Source of the DNA: Crossaster papposus
Lineage: Eukaryota > Echinodermata > Asteroidea > Velatida > Solasteridae
Direction: 5' to 3'
Length of the DNA: 64,000 nt
NCBI GenBank assembly: GCA_037893245.1
Contig: JBAIAA010000413.1
Span: forward strand, 1,116,001-1,180,000
The position numbers were made by a program, and so were the translations under genes. The notes below the pieces were generated by a model. That model worked only from the letters and a program-made list of their open reading frames with translations. It searched no databases and was not told where the DNA came from. This document shows, piece after piece, positions 10,692 through 26,729 of this stretch (position 1 is its first letter; each line of letters starts with the position of its first letter).

Positions 10692-13473
10692 ACACACCTC
10701 CCGAAAAGTGATACTTCCCGAGCCTGCAAGCAGCCATTTTACAAATGGCATCCCTCCACGTTCTAGGGCAATTAGGACCCATTTTTCAACCGTAATTTTG
10801 TCAAGTCTGCCCTCGGATTGAAGCTCAAAAACCAGGGAGTTGATCCAATGCTATATTTACACAATCCCACCATTTCTTTCACCAAACGGCATCCGTTTTC
10901 AAAAAAAATTGTGGGGGCACTTTTAATGCAAATGAGCTAGCGTAGAAATGTTCCTTACAATTAGGGTGGTGCACCCTATAGGGTGCACCTGCCTAATTCA
11001 AGTCCAATTGAAAAGAGTGTAAAATCAACAATGTTCACGACCAAGTTTCTTGCACACCGACATCACTGGGGTTTCTCAAACAACAATCAGATTATTGTCT
11101 TGGTCTTTATCTTTCCATTTCTTTTCAATTTTTAGTAGGTTAGCCAATTACATTTTTTAATATTCACACCGAAAGAAACACACCTCCCGAAAAGTGATAC
11201 TTCCCGAGCCTGCAAGCAGCCATTTTACAAATGGCATCCATCCACGTTCTAGGGCAATTAGGACCCATTTTTCAACCGTAATTTTGTCAAGTCTGCCCTC
11301 AGATTGAAGCTCAAAAACCAGGGAGTTGATCCTATGCTATATTTACACAATCCCACCATTTCTTTCACCAAACGGCATCCGTTTTCAAAAGAAATTGTGG
11401 GGGCACTTTTAATGCAAATGAGCTAGCGTAGAAATGTTCCTTACAATTAGGGTGGTGCACCCTATAGGGTGCACCTGCCTAATTCAAGTCCCATTGAAAA
11501 GAGTGTAAAATCAACAATGTTCACGACCAAGTTTCTTGCACACCGACATCACTGGGGTTTCTCAAACAACAATCAGATTATTGTCTTGGTCTTTATCTTT
11601 CCATTTCTTTTCAATTTTTAGTAGGTTAGCCAATTACATTTTTTAATATTCACACCGAAAGAAACACACCTCCCGAAAAGTGATACTTCCCGAGCCTGCA
11701 AGCAGCCATTTTACAAATGGCATCCCTCCACGTTCTAGGGCAATTAGGACCCATTTTTCAACCGTAATTTTGTCAAGTCTGCCCTCAGATTGAAGCTCAA
11801 AAACCAGGGAGTTGATCCTATGCTATATTTACACAATCCCACCATTTCTTTCACCAAACGGAATCCGTTTTCAAAAGAAATTGTGGGGGCACTTTTAATG
11901 CAAATGAGCTAGCGTAGAAATGTTCCTTACAATTAGGGTGGTGCACCCTATAGGGTGCACCTGCCTAATTCAAGTCCCATTGAAAACAGTGTAAAATCAA
12001 CAATGTTCACGACCAAGTTTCTTGCACACCGACATCACTGGGGTTTCTCAAACAACAATCAGATTATTGTCTTGGTCTTTATCTTTCCATTTCTTTTCAA
12101 TTTTTAGTAGGTTAGCCAATTACATTTTTTAATATTCACACCGAAAGAAACACACCTCCCGAAAAGTGATACTTCCCGAGCCTGCAAGCAGCCATTTTAC
12201 AAATGGCATCCCTCCACGTTCTAGGGCAATTAGGACCCATTTTTCAACCGTAATTTTGTCAAGTCTGCCCTCAGATTGAAGCTCAAAAACCAGGGAGTTG
12301 ATCCTATGCTATATTTACACAATCCCACCATTTCTTTCACCAAACGGCATCCGTTTTCAAAAGAAATTGTGGGGGCACTTTTAATGCAAATGAGCTAGCG
12401 TAGAAATGTTCCTTACAATTAGGGTGGTGCACCCTATAGGGTGCACCTGCCTAATTCAAGTCCCATTGAAAACAGTGTAAAATCAACAATGTTCACGACC
12501 AAGTTTCTTGCACACCGACATCACTGGGGTTTCTCAAACAACAATCAGATTATTGTCTTGGTCTTTATCTTTCCATTTCTTTTCAATTTTTAGTAGGTTA
12601 GCCAATTACATTTTTTAATATTCACACCGAAAGAAACACACCTCCCGAAAAGTGATACTTCCCGAGCCTGCAAGCAGCCATTTTACAAATGGCATCCCTC
12701 CACGTTCTAGGGCAATTAGGACCCATTTTTCAACCGTAATTTTGTCAAATCTGCCCTCAGATTGAAGCTCAAAAACCAGGGAGTTGATCCTATGCTATAT
12801 TTACACAATCCCACCATTTCTTTCACCAAACGGCATCCGTTTTCAAAAGAAATTGTGGGGGCACTTTTAATGCAAATGAGCTAGCGTAGAAATGTTCCTT
12901 ACAATTAGGGTGGTGCACCCTATAGGGTGCACCTGCCTAATTCAAGTCCCATTGAAAACAGTGTAAAATCAACAATGTTCACGACCAAGTTTCTTGCACA
13001 CCGACATCACTGGGGTTTCTCAAACAACAATCAGATTATTGTCTTGGTCTTTATCTTTCCATTTCTTTTCAATTTTTAGTAGGTTAGCCAATTACATTTT
13101 TTAATATTCACACCGAAAGAAACACACCTCCCGAAAAGTGATACTTCCCGAGCCTGCAAGCAGCCATTTTACAAATGGCATCCCTCCACGTTCTAGGGCA
13201 ATTAGGACCCATTTTTCAACCGTAATTTTGTCAAGTCTGCCCTCGGATTGAAGCTCAAAAACCAGGGAGTTGATCCAATGCTATATTTACACAATCCCAC
13301 CATTTCTTTCACCAAACGGCATCCGTTTTCAAAAGAAATTGTGGGGGCACTTTTAATGCAAATGAGCTAGCGTAGAAATGTTCCTTACAATTAGGGTGGT
13401 GCACCCTATAGGGTGCACCTGCCTAATTCAAGTCCAATTGAAAAGAGTGTAAAATCAACAATGTTCACGACCA

Positions 13474-13481
13474 AGTTTTCT
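13474..13481 (+). other. 1-bp insertion in satellite unit 28
   Basis: AAGTTTTCTTGC replaces the usual AAGTTTCTTGC. It is a private homopolymer-length change and could be biological or a sequencing error. Confidence 0.8.
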
Positions 13482-16400
13482 TGCACACCGACATCACTGG
13501 GGTTTCTCAAACAACAATCAGATTATTGTCTTGGTCTTTATCTTTCCATTTCTTTTCAATTTTTAGTAGGTTAGCCAATTACATTTTTTAATATTCACAC
13601 CGAAAGAAACACACCTCCCGAAAAGTGATACTTCCCGAGCCTGCAAGCAGCCATTTTACAAATGGCATCCCTCCACGTTCTAGGGCAATTAGGACCCATT
13701 TTTCAACCGTAATTTTGTCAAGTCTGCCCTCAGATTGAAGCTCAAAAACCAGGGAGTTGATCCTATGCTATATTTACACAATCCCACCATTTCTTTCACC
13801 AAACGGCATCCGTTTTCAAAAGAAATTGTGGGGGCACTTTTAATGCAAATGAGCTAGCGTAGAAATGTTCCTTACAATTAGGGTGGTGCACCCTATAGGG
13901 TGCACCTGCCTAATTCAAGTCCAATTGAAAAGAGTGTAAAATCAACAATGTTCACGACCAAGTTTCTTGCACACCGACATCACTGGGGTTTCTCAAACAA
14001 CAATCAGATTATTGTCTTGGTCTTTATCTTTCCATTTCTTTTCAATTTTTAGTAGGTTAGCCAATTACATTTTTTAATATTCACACCGAAAGAAACACAC
14101 CTCCCGAAAAGTGATACTTCCCGAGCCTGCAAGCAGCCATTTTACAAATGGCATCCCTCCACGTTCTAGGGCAATTAGGACCCATTTTTCAACCGTAATT
14201 TTGTCAAGTCTGCCCTCGGATTGAAGCTCAAAAACCAGGGAGTTGATCCAATGCTATATTTACACAATCCCACCATTTCTTTCACCAAACGGCATCCGTT
14301 TTCAAAAGAAATTGTGGGGGCACTTTTAATGCAAATGAGCTAGCGTAGAAATGTTCCTTACAATTAGGGTGGTGCACCCTATAGGGTGCACCTGCCTAAT
14401 TCAAGTCCCATTGAAAACAGTGTAAAATCAACAATGTTCACGACCAAGTTTCTTGCACACCGACATCACTGGGGTTTCTCAAACAACAATCAGATTATTG
14501 TCTTGGTCTTTATCTTTCCATTTCTTTTCAATTTTTAGTAGGTTAGCCAATTACATTTTTTAATATTCACACCGAAAGAAACACACCTCCCGAAAAGTGA
14601 TACTTCCCGAGCCTGCAAGCAGCCATTTTACAAATGGCATCCCTCCACGTTCTAGGGCAATTAGGACCCATTTTTCAACCGTAATTTTGTCAAGTCTGCC
14701 CTCGGATTGAAGCTCAAAAACCAGGGAGTTGATCCAATGCTATATTTACACAATCCCACCATTTCTTTCACCAAACGGCATCCGTTTTCAAAAGAAATTG
14801 TGGGGGCACTTTTAATGCAAATGAGCTAGCGTAGAAATGTTCCTTACAATTAGGGTGGTGCACCCTATAGGGTGCACCTGCCTAATTCAAGTCCAATTGA
14901 AAACAGTGTAAAATCAACAATGTTCACGACCAAGTTTCTTGCACACCGACATCACTGGGGTTTCTCAAACAACAATCAGATTATTGTCTTGGTCTTTATC
15001 TTTCCATTTCTTTTCAATTTTTAGTAGGTTAGCCAATTACATTTTTTAATATTCACACCGAAAGAAACACACCTCCCGAAAAGTGATACTTCCCGAGCCT
15101 GCAAGCAGCCATTTTACAAATGGCATCCCTCCACGTTCTAGGGCAATTAGGACCCATTTTTCAACCGTAATTTTGTCAAGTCTGCCCTCAGATTGAAGCT
15201 CAAAAACCAGGGAGTTGATCCTATGCTATATTTACACAATCCCACCATTTCTTTCACCAAACGGCATCCGTTTTCAAAAGAAATTGTGGGGGCACTTTTA
15301 ATGCAAATGAGCTAGCGTAGAAATGTTCCTTACAATTAGGGTGGTGCACCCTATAGGGTGCACCTGCCTAATTCAAGTCCCATTGAAAACAGTGTAAAAT
15401 CAACAATGTTCACGACCAAGTTTCTTGCACACCGACATCACTGGGGTTTCTCAAACAACAATCAGATTATTGTCTTGGTCTTTATCTTTCCATTTCTTTT
15501 CAATTTTTAGTAGGTTAGCCAATTACATTTTTTAATATTCACACCGAAAGAAACACACCTCCCGAAAAGTGATACTTCCCGAGCCTGCAAGCAGCCATTT
15601 TACAAATGGCATCCCTCCACGTTCTAGGGCAATTAGGACCCATTTTTCAACCGTAATTTTGTCAAGTCTGCCCTCGGATTGAAGCTCAAAAACCAGGGAG
15701 TTGATCCAATGCTATATTTACACAATCCCACCATTTCTTTCACCAAACGGCATCCGTTTTCAAAAGAAATTGTGGGGGCACTTTTAATGCAAATGAGCTA
15801 GCGTAGAAATGTTCCTTACAATTAGGGTGGTGCACCCTATAGGGTGCACCTGCCTAATTCAAGTCCAATTGAAAAGAGTGTAAAATCAACAATGTTCACG
15901 ACCAAGTTTCTTGCACACCGACATCACTGGGGTTTCTCAAACAACAATCAGATTATTGTCTTGGTCTTTATCTTTCCATTTCTTTTCAATTTTTAGTAGG
16001 TTAGCCAATTACATTTTTTAATATTCACACCGAAAGAAACACACCTCCCGAAAAGTGATACTTCCCGAGCCTGCAAGCAGCCATTTTACAAATGGCATCC
16101 CTCCACGTTCTAGGGCAATTAGGACCCATTTTTCAACCGTAATTTTGTCAAGTCTGCCCTCAGATTGAAGCTCAAAAACCAGGGAGTTGATCCTATGCTA
16201 TATTTACACAATCCCACCATTTCTTTCACCAAACGGCATCCGTTTTCAAAAGAAATTGTGGGGGCACTTTTAATGCAAATGAGCTAGCGTAGAAATGTTC
16301 CTTACAATTAGGGTGGTGCACCCTATAGGGTGCACCTGCCTAATTCAAGTCCCATTGAAAACAGTGTAAAATCAACAATGTTCACGACCAAGTTTCTTGC

Positions 16401-19400
16401 ACACCGACATCACTGGGGTTTCTCAAACAACAATCAGATTATTGTCTTGGTCTTTATCTTTCCATTTCTTTTCAATTTTTAGTAGGTTAGCCAATTACAT
16501 TTTTTAATATTCACACCGAAAGAAACACACCTCCCGAAAAGTGATACTTCCCGAGCCTGCAAGCAGCCATTTTACAAATGGCATCCCTCCACGTTCTAGG
16601 GCAATTAGGACCCATTTTTCAACCGTAATTTTGTCAAGTCTGCCCTCAGATTGAAGCTCAAAAACCAGGGAGTTGATCCTATGCTATATTTACACAATCC
16701 CACCATTTCTTTCACCAAACGGCATCCGTTTTCAAAAGAAATTGTGGGGGCACTTTTAATGCAAATGCGCTAGCGTAGAAATGTTCCTTACAATTAGGGT
16801 GGTGCACCCTATAGGGTGCACCTGCCTAATTCAAGTCCCATTGAAAACAGTGTAAAATCAACAATGTTCACGACCAAGTTTCTTGCACACCGACATCACT
16901 GGGGTTTCTCAAACAACAATCAGATTATTGTCTTGGTCTTTATCTTTCCATTTCTTTTCAATTTTTAGTAGGTTAGCCAATTACATTTTTTAATATTCAC
17001 ACCGAAAGAAACACACCTCCCGAAAAGTGATACTTCCCGAGCCTGCAAGCAGCCATTTTACAAATGGCATCCCTCCACGTTCTAGGGCAATTAGGACCCA
17101 TTTTTCAACCGTAATTTTGTCAAGTCTGCCCTCAGATTGAAGCTCAAAAACCAGGGAGTTGATCCTATGCTATATTTACACAATCCCACCATTTCTTTCA
17201 CCAAACGGCATCCGTTTTCAAAAGAAATTGTGGGGGCACTTTTAATGCAAATGAGCTAGCGTAGAAATGTTCCTTACAATTAGGGTGGTGCACCCTATAG
17301 GGTGCACCTGCCTAATTCAAGTCCCATTGAAAAGAGTGTAAAATCAACAATGTTCACGACCAAGTTTCTTGCACACCGACATCACTGGGGTTTCTCAAAC
17401 AACAATCAGATTATTGTCTTGGTCTTTATCTTTCCATTTCTTTTCAATTTTTAGTAGGTTAGCCAATTACATTTTTTAATATTCACACCGAAAGAAACAC
17501 ACCTCCCGAAAAGTGATACTTCCCGAGCCTGCAAGCAGCCATTTTACAAATGGCATCCCTCCACGTTCTAGGGCAATTAGGACCCATTTTTCAACCGTAA
17601 TTTTGTCAAGTCTGCCCTTGGATTGAAGCTCAAAAACCAGGGAGTTGATCCTATGCTATATTTACACAATCCCACCATTTCTTTCACCAAACGGCATCCG
17701 TTTTCAAAAGAAATTGTGGGGGCACTTTTAATGCAAATGAGCTAGCGTAGAAATGTTCCTTACAATTAGGGTGGTGCACCCTATAGGGTGCACCTGCCTA
17801 ATTCAAGTCCCATTGAAAACAGTGTAAAATCAACAATGTTCACGACCAAGTTTCTTGCACACCGACATCACTGGGGTTTCTCAAACAACAATCAGATTAT
17901 TGTCTTGGTCTTTATCTTTCCATTTCTTTTCAATTTTTAGTAGGTTAGCCAATTACATTTTTTAATATTCACACCGAAAGAAACACACCTCCCGAAAAGT
18001 GATACTGCCCGAGCCTGCAAGCAGCCATTTTACAAATGGCATCCCTCCACGTTCTAGGGCAATTAGGACCCATTTTTCAACCGTAATTTTGTCAAGTCTG
18101 CCCTCGGATTGAAGCTCAAAAACCAGGGAGTTGATCCAATGCTATATTTACACAATCCCACCATTTCTTTCACCAAACGGCATCCGTTTTCAAAAGAAAT
18201 TGTGGGGGCACTTTTAATGCAAATGAGCTAGCGTAGAAATGTTCCTTACAATTAGGGTGGTGCACCCTATAGGGTGCACCTGCCTAATTCAAGTCCCATT
18301 GAAAAGAGTGTAAAATCAACAATGTTCACGACCAAGTTTCTTGCACACCGACATCACTGGGGTTTCTCAAACAACAATCAGATTATTGTCTTGGTCTTTA
18401 TCTTTCCATTTCTTTTCAATTTTTAGTAGGTTAGCCAATTACATTTTTTAATATTCACACCGAAAGAAACACACCTCCCGAAAAGTGATACTTCCCGAGC
18501 CTGCAAGCAGCCATTTTACAAATGGCATCCCTCCACGTTCTAGGGCAATTAGGACCCATTTTTCAACCGTAATTTTGTCAAGTCTGCCCTCAGATTGAAG
18601 CTCAAAAACCAGGGAGTTGATCCTATGCTATATTTACACAATCCCACCATTTCTTTCACCAAACGGCATCCGTTTTCAAAAGAAATTGTGGGGGCACTTT
18701 TAATGCAAATGCGCTAGCGTAGAAATGTTCCTTACAATTAGGGTGGTGCACCCTATAGGGTGCACCTGCCTAATTCAAGTCCCATTGAAAACAGTGTAAA
18801 ATCAACAATGTTCACTACCAAGTTTCTTGCACACCGACATCACTGGGGTTTCTCAAACAACAATCAGATTATTGTCTTGGTCTTTATCTTTCCATTTCTT
18901 TTCAATTTTTAGTAGGTTAGCCAATTACATTTTTTAATATTCACACCGAAAGAAACACACCTCCCGAAAAGTGATACTTCCCGAGCCTGCAAGCAGCCAT
19001 TTTACAAATGGCATCCCTCCACGTTCTAGGGCAATTAGGACCCATTTTTCAACCGTAATTTTGTCAAGTCTGCCCTCAGATTGAAGCTCAAAAACCAGGG
19101 AGTTGATCCTATGCTATATTTACACAATCCCACCATTTCTTTCACCAAACGGCATCCGTTTTCAAAAGAAATTGTGGGGGCACTTTTAATGCAAATGAGC
19201 TAGCGTAGAAATGTTCCTTACAATTAGGGTGGTGCACCCTATAGGGTGCACCTGCCTAATTCAAGTCCCATTGAAAACAGTGTAAAATCAACAATGTTCA
19301 CGACCAAGTTTCTTGCACACCGACATCACTGGGGTTTCTCAAACAACAATCAGATTATTGTCTTGGTCTTTATCTTTCCATTTCTTTTCAATTTTTAGTA

Positions 19401-22400
19401 GGTTAGCCAATTACATTTTTTAATATTCACACCGAAAGAAACACACCTCCCGAAAAGTGATACTTCCCGAGCCTGCAAGCAGCCATTTTACAAATGGCAT
19501 CCCTCCACGTTCTAGGGCAATTAGGACCCATTTTTCAACCGTAATTTTGTCAAGTCTGCCCTTGGATTGAAGCTCAAAAACCAGGGAGTTGATCCTATGC
19601 TATATTTACACAATCCCACCATTTTTTTCACCAAACGGCATCCGTTTTCAAAAGAAATTGTGGGGGCACTTTTAATGCAAATGAGCTAGCGTACAAATGT
19701 TCCTTACAATTAGGGTGGTGCACCCTATAGGGTGCACCTGCCTAATTCAAGTCCCATTGAAAACAGTGTAAAATCAACAATGTTCACGACCAAGTTTCTT
19801 GCACACCGACATCACTGGGGTTTCTCAAACAACAATCAGATTATTGTCTTGGTCTTTATCTTTCCATTTCTTTTCAATTTTTAGTAGGTTAGCCAATTAC
19901 ATTTTTTAATATTCACACCGAAAGAAACACACCTCCCGAAAAGTGATACTTCCCGAGCCTGCAAGCAGCCATTTTACAAATGGCATCCCTCCACGTTCTA
20001 GGGCAATTAGGACCCATTTTTCAACCGTAATTTTGTCAAGTCTGCCCTTGGATTGAAGCTCAAAAACCAGGGAGTTGATCCTATGCTATATTTACACAAT
20101 CCCACCATTTCTTTCACCAAACGGCATCCGTTTTCAAAAGAAATTGTGGGGGCACTTTTAATGCAAATGAGCTAGCGTACAAATGTTCCTTACAATTAGG
20201 GTGGTGCACCCTATAGGGTGCACCTGCCTAATTCAAGTCCCATTGAAAACAGTGTAAAATCAACAATGTTCACGACCAAGTTTCTTGCACACCGACATCA
20301 CTGGGGTTTCTCAAACAACAATCAGATTATTGTCTTGGTCTTTATCTTTCCATTTCTTTTCAATTTTTAGTAGGTTAGCCAATTACATTTTTTAATATTC
20401 ACACCGAAAGAAACACACCTCCCGAAAAGTGATACTTCCCGAGCCTGCAAGCAGCCATTTTACAAATGGCATCCCTCCACGTTCTAGGGCAATTAGGACC
20501 CATTTTTCAACCGTAATTTTGTCAAGTCTGCCCTCGGATTGAAGCTCAAAAACCAGGGAGTTGATCCAATGCTATATTTACACAATCCCACCATTTCTTT
20601 CACCAAACGGCATCCGTTTTCAAAAGAAATTGTGGGGGCACTTTTAATGCAAATGAGCTAGCGTAGAAATGTTCCTTACAATTAGGGTGGTGCACCCTAT
20701 AGGGTGCACCTGCCTAATTTAAGTCCCATTGAAAACAGTGTAAAATCAAGAATGTTCACGACCAAGTTTCTTGCACACCGACATCACTGGGGTTTCTCAA
20801 ACAACAATCAGATTATTGTCTTGGTCTTTATCTTTCCATTTCTTTTCAATTTTTAGTAGGTTAGCCAATTACATTTTTTAATATTCACACCGAAAGAAAC
20901 ACACCTCCCGAAAAGTGATACTTCCCGAGCCTGCAAGCAGCCATTTTACAAATGGCATCCCTCCACGTTCTAGGGCAATTAGGACCCATTTTTCAACCGT
21001 AATTTTGTCAAGTCTGCCCTCAGATTGAAGCTCAAAAACCAGGGAGTTGATCCTATGCTATATTTACACAATCCCACCATTTCTTTCACCAAACGGCATC
21101 CGTTTTCAAAAGAAATTGTGGGGGCACTTTTAATGCAAATGAGCTAGCGTAGAAATGTTCCTTACAATTAGGGTGGTGCACCCTATAGGGTGCACCTGCC
21201 TAATTCAAGTCCCATTGAAAACAGTGTAAAATCAACAATGTTCACGACCAAGTTTCTTGCACACCGACATCACTGGGGTTTCTCAAACAACAATCAGATT
21301 ATTGTCTTGGTCTTTATCTTTCCATTTCTTTTCAATTTTTAGTAGGTTAGCCAATTACATTTTTTAATATTCACACCGAAAGAAACACACCTCCCGAAAA
21401 GTGATACTTCCCGAGCCTGCAAGCAGCCATTTTACAAATGGCATCCCTCCACGTTCTAGGGCAATTAGGACCCATTTTTCAACCGTAATTTTGTCAAGTC
21501 TGCCCTCGGATTGAAGCTCAAAAACCAGGGAGTTGATCCAATGCTATATTTACACAATCCCACCATTTCTTTCACCAAACGGCATCCGTTTTCAAAAGAA
21601 ATTGTGGGGGCACTTTTAATGCAAATGAGCTAGCGTAGAAATGTTCCTTACAATTAGGGTGGTGCACCCTATAGGGTGCACCTGCCTAATTCAAGTCCAA
21701 TTGAAAAGAGTGTAAAATCAACAATGTTCACGACCAAGTTTCTTGCACACCGACATCACTGGGGTTTCTCAAACAACAATCAGATTATTGTCTTGGTCTT
21801 TATCTTTCCATTTCTTTTCAATTTTTAGTAGGTTAGCCAATTACATTTTTTAATATTCACACCGAAAGAAACACACCTCCCGAAAAGTGATACTTCCCGA
21901 GCCTGCAAGCAGCCATTTTACAAATGGCATCCCTCCACGTTCTAGGGCAATTAGGACCCATTTTTCAACCGTAATTTTGTCAAGTCTGCCCTCAGATTGA
22001 AGCTCAAAAACCAGGGAGTTGATCCTATGCTATATTTACACAATCCCACCATTTCTTTCACCAAACGGCATCCGTTTTCAAAAGAAATTGTGGGGGCACT
22101 TTTAATGCAAATGAGCTAGCGTAGAAATGTTCCTTACAATTAGGGTGGTGCACCCTATAGGGTGCACCTGCCTAATTCAAGTCCCATTGAAAACAGTGTA
22201 AAATCAACAATGTTCACGACCAAGTTTCTTGCACACCGACATCACTGGGGTTTCTCAAACAACAATCAGATTATTGTCTTGGTCTTTATCTTTCCATTTC
22301 TTTTCAATTTTTAGTAGGTTAGCCAATTACATTTTTTAATATTCACACCGAAAGAAACACACCTCCCGAAAAGTGATACTTCCCGAGCCTGCAAGCAGCC

Positions 22401-25400
22401 ATTTTACAAATGGCATCCCTCCACGTTCTAGGGCAATTAGGACCCATTTTTCAACCGTAATTTTGTCAAGTCTGCCCTCAGATTGAAGCTCAAAAACCAG
22501 GGAGTTGATCCTATGCTATATTTACACAATCCCACCATTTCTTTCACCAAACGGCATCCGTTTTCAAAAGAAATTGTGGGGGCACTTTTAATGCAAATGC
22601 GCTAGCGTAGAAATGTTCCTTACAATTAGGGTGGTGCACCCTATAGGGTGCACCTGCCTAATTCAAGTCCCATTGAAAACAGTGTAAAATCAACAATGTT
22701 CACGACCAAGTTTCTTGCACACCGACATCACTGGGGTTTCTCAAACAACAATCAGATTATTGTCTTGGTCTTTATCTTTCCATTTCTTTTCAATTTTTAG
22801 TAGGTTAGCCAATTACATTTTTTAATATTCACACCGAAAGAAACACACCTCCCGAAAAGTGATACTTCCCGAGCCTGCAAGCAGCCATTTTACAAATGGC
22901 ATCCCTCCACGTTCTAGGGCAATTAGGACCCATTTTTCAACCGTAATTTTGTCAAGTCTGCCCTCAGATTGAAGCTCAAAAACCAGGGAGTTGATCCTAT
23001 GCTATATTTACACAATCCCACCATTTCTTTCACCAAACGGCATCCGTTTTCAAAAGAAATTGTGGGGGCACTTTTAATGCAAATGAGCTAGCGTAGAAAT
23101 GTTCCTTACAATTAGGGTGGTGCACCCTATAGGGTGCACCTGCCTAATTCAAGTCCCATTGAAAACAGTGTAAAATCAACAATGTTCACGACCAAGTTTC
23201 TTGCACACCGACATCACTGGGGTTTCTCAAACAACAATCAGATTATTGTCTTGGTCTTTATCTTTCCATTTCTTTTCAATTTTTAGTAGGTTAGCCAATT
23301 ACATTTTTTAATATTCACACCGAAAGAAACACACCTCCCGAAAAGTGATACTTCCCGAGCATGCAAGCAGCCATTTTACAAATGGCATCCCTCCACGTTC
23401 TAGGGCAATTAGGACCCATTTTTCAACCGTAATTTTGTCAAGTCTGCCCTCGGATTGAAGCTCAAAAACCAGGGAGTTGATCCTATGCTATATTTACACA
23501 ATCCCACCATTTCTTTCACCAAACGGCATCCGTTTTCAAAAGAAATTGTGGGGGCACTTTTAATGCAAATGAGCTAGCGTAGAAATGTTCCTTACAATTA
23601 GGGTGGTGCACCCTATAGGGTGCACCTGCCTAATTCAAGTCCAATTGAAAAGAGTGTAAAATCAACAATGTTCACGACCAAGTTTCTTGCACACCGACAT
23701 CACTGGGGTTTCTCAAACAACAATCAGATTATTGTCTTGGTCTTTATTTTTCCATTTCTTTTCAATTTTTAGTAGGTTAGCCAATTACATTTTTTAATAT
23801 TCACACCGAAAGAAACACACCTCCCGAAAAGTGATACTTCCCCAGCCTGCAAGCAGCCATTTTACAAATGGCATCCCTCCACGTTCTAGGGCAATTAGGA
23901 CCCATTTTTTAACCGTAATTTTGTCAAGTCTGCCCTCAGATTGAAGCTCAAAAACCAGGGAGTTGATCCTATGCTATATTTACACAATCCCACCATTTCT
24001 TTCACCAAACGGCATCCGTTTTCAAAAGAAATTGTGGGGGCACTTTTAATGCAAATGAGCTAGCGTAGAAATGTTCCTTACAATTAGGGTGGTGCACCCT
24101 ATAGGGTGCACCTGCCTAATTCAAGTCCCATTGAAAAGAGTGTAAAATCAACAATGTTCACGACCAAGTTTCTTGCACACCGACATCACTGGGGTTTCTC
24201 AAACAACAATCAGATTATTGTCTTGGTCTTTATCTTTCCATTTCTTTTCAATTTTTAGTAGGTTAGCCAATTACATTTTTTAATATTCACACCGAAAGAA
24301 ACACACCTCCCGAAAAGTGATACTTCCCGAGCCTGCAAGCAGCCATTTTACAAATGGCATCCCTCCACGTTCTAGGGCAATTAGGACCCATTTTTCAACC
24401 GTAATTTTGTCAAGTCTGCCCTCGGATTGAAGCTCAAAAACCAGGGAGTTGATCCAATGCTATATTTACACAATCCCACCATTTCTTTCACCAAACGGCA
24501 TCCGTTTTCAAAAGAAATTGTGGGGGCACTTTTAATGCAAATGAGCTAGCGTAGAAATGTTCCTTACAATTAGGGTGGTGCACCCTATAGGGTGCACCTG
24601 CCTAATTCAAGTCCCATTGAAAACAGTGTAAAATCAACAATGTTCACGACCAAGTTTCTTGCACACCGACATCACTGGGGTTTCTCAAACAACAATCAGA
24701 TTATTGTCTTGGTCTTTATCTTTCCATTTCTTTTCAATTTTTAGTAGGTTAGCCAATTACATTTTTTAATATTCACACCGAAAGAAACACACCTCCCGAA
24801 AAGTGATACTTCCCGAGCCTGCAAGCAGCCATTTTACAAATGGCATCCCTCCACGTTCTAGGGCAATTAGGACCCATTTTTCAACCGTAATTTTGTCAAG
24901 TCTGCCCTCAGATTGAAGCTCAAAAACCAGGGAGTTGATCCTATGCTATATTTACACAATCCCACCATTTCTTTCACCAAACGGCATCCGTTTTCAAAAG
25001 AAATTGTGGGGGCACTTTTAATGCAAATGAGCTAGCGTAGAAATGTTCCTTACAATTAGGGTGGTGCACCCTATAGGGTGCACCTGCCTAATTCAAGTCC
25101 CATTGAAAAGAGTGTAAAATCAACAATGTTCACGACCAAGTTTCTTGCACACCGACATCACTGGGGTTTCTCAAACAACAATCAGATTATTGTCTTGGTC
25201 TTTATCTTTCCATTTCTTTTCAATTTTTAGTAGGTTAGCCAATTACATTTTTTAATATTCACACCGAAAGAAACACACCTCCCGAAAAGTGATACTTCCC
25301 GAGCCTGCAAGCAGCCATTTTACAAATGGCATCCCTCCACGTTCTAGGGCAATTAGGACCCATTTTTCAACCGTAATTTTGTCAAGTCTGCCCTCGGATT

Positions 25401-25917
25401 GAAGCTCAAAAACCAGGGAGTTGATCCAATGCTATATTTACACAATCCCACCATTTCTTTCACCAAACGGCATCCGTTTTCAAAAGAAATTGTGGGGGCA
25501 CTTTTAATGCAAATGAGCTAGCGTAGAAATGTTCCTTACAATTAGGGTGGTGCACCCTATAGGGTGCACCTGCCTAATTCAAGTCCCATTGAAAACAGTG
25601 TAAAATCAACAATGTTCACGACCAAGTTTCTTGCACACCGACATCACTGGGGTTTCTCAAACAACAATCAGATTATTGTCTTGGTCTTTATCTTTCCATT
25701 TCTTTTCAATTTTTAGTAGGTTAGCCAATTACATTTTTTAATATTCACACCGAAAGAAACACACCTCCCGAAAAGTGATACTTCCCGAGCCTGCAAGCAG
25801 CCATTTTACAAATGGCATCCCTCCACGTTCTAGGGCAATTAGGACCCATTTTTCAACCGTAATTTTGTCAAGTCTGCCCTCGGATTGAAGCTCAAAAACC
25901 AGGGAGTTGATCCAATG

Positions 25918-25928
25918 CTATATTACAC
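25918..25928 (+). other. 1-bp deletion in satellite unit 54
   Basis: CTATATTACAC replaces the usual CTATATTTACAC. It is not shared with any other unit I noticed. Confidence 0.8.
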
Positions 25929-26729
25929 AATCCCACCATTTCTTTCACCAAACGGCATCCGTTTTCAAAAGAAATTGTGGGGGCACTTTTAATGCAAATG
26001 AGCTAGCGTAGAAATGTTCCTTACAATTAGGGTGGTGCACCCTATAGGGTGCACCTGCCTAATTCAAGTCCCATTGAAAACAGTGTAAAATCAACAATGT
26101 TCACGACCAAGTTTCTTGCACACCGACATCACTGGGGTTTCTCAAACAACAATCAGATTATTGTCTTGGTCTTTATCTTTCCATTTCTTTTCAATTTTTA
26201 GTAGGTTAGCCAATTACATTTTTTAATATTCACACCGAAAGAAACACACCTCCCGAAAAGTGATACTTCCCGAGCCTGCAAGCAGCCATTTTACAAATGG
26301 CATCCCTCCACGTTCTAGGGCAATTAGGACCCATTTTTCAACCGTAATTTTGTCAAGTCTGCCCTCAGATTGAAGCTCAAAAACCAGGGAGTTGATCCTA
26401 TGCTATATTTACACAATCCCACCATTTCTTTCACCAAACGGCATCCGTTTTCAAAAGAAATTGTGGGGGCACTTTTAATGCAAATGAGCTAGCGTAGAAA
26501 TGTTCCTTACAATTAGGGTGGTGCACCCTATAGGGTGCACCTGCCTAATTCAAGTCCAATTGAAAAGAGTGTAAAATCAACAATGTTCACGACCAAGTTT
26601 CTTGCACACCGACATCACTGGGGTTTCTCAAACAACAATCAGATTATTGTCTTGGTCTTTATCTTTCCATTTCTTTTCAATTTTTAGTAGGTTAGCCAAT
26701 TACATTTTTTAATATTCACACCGAAAGAA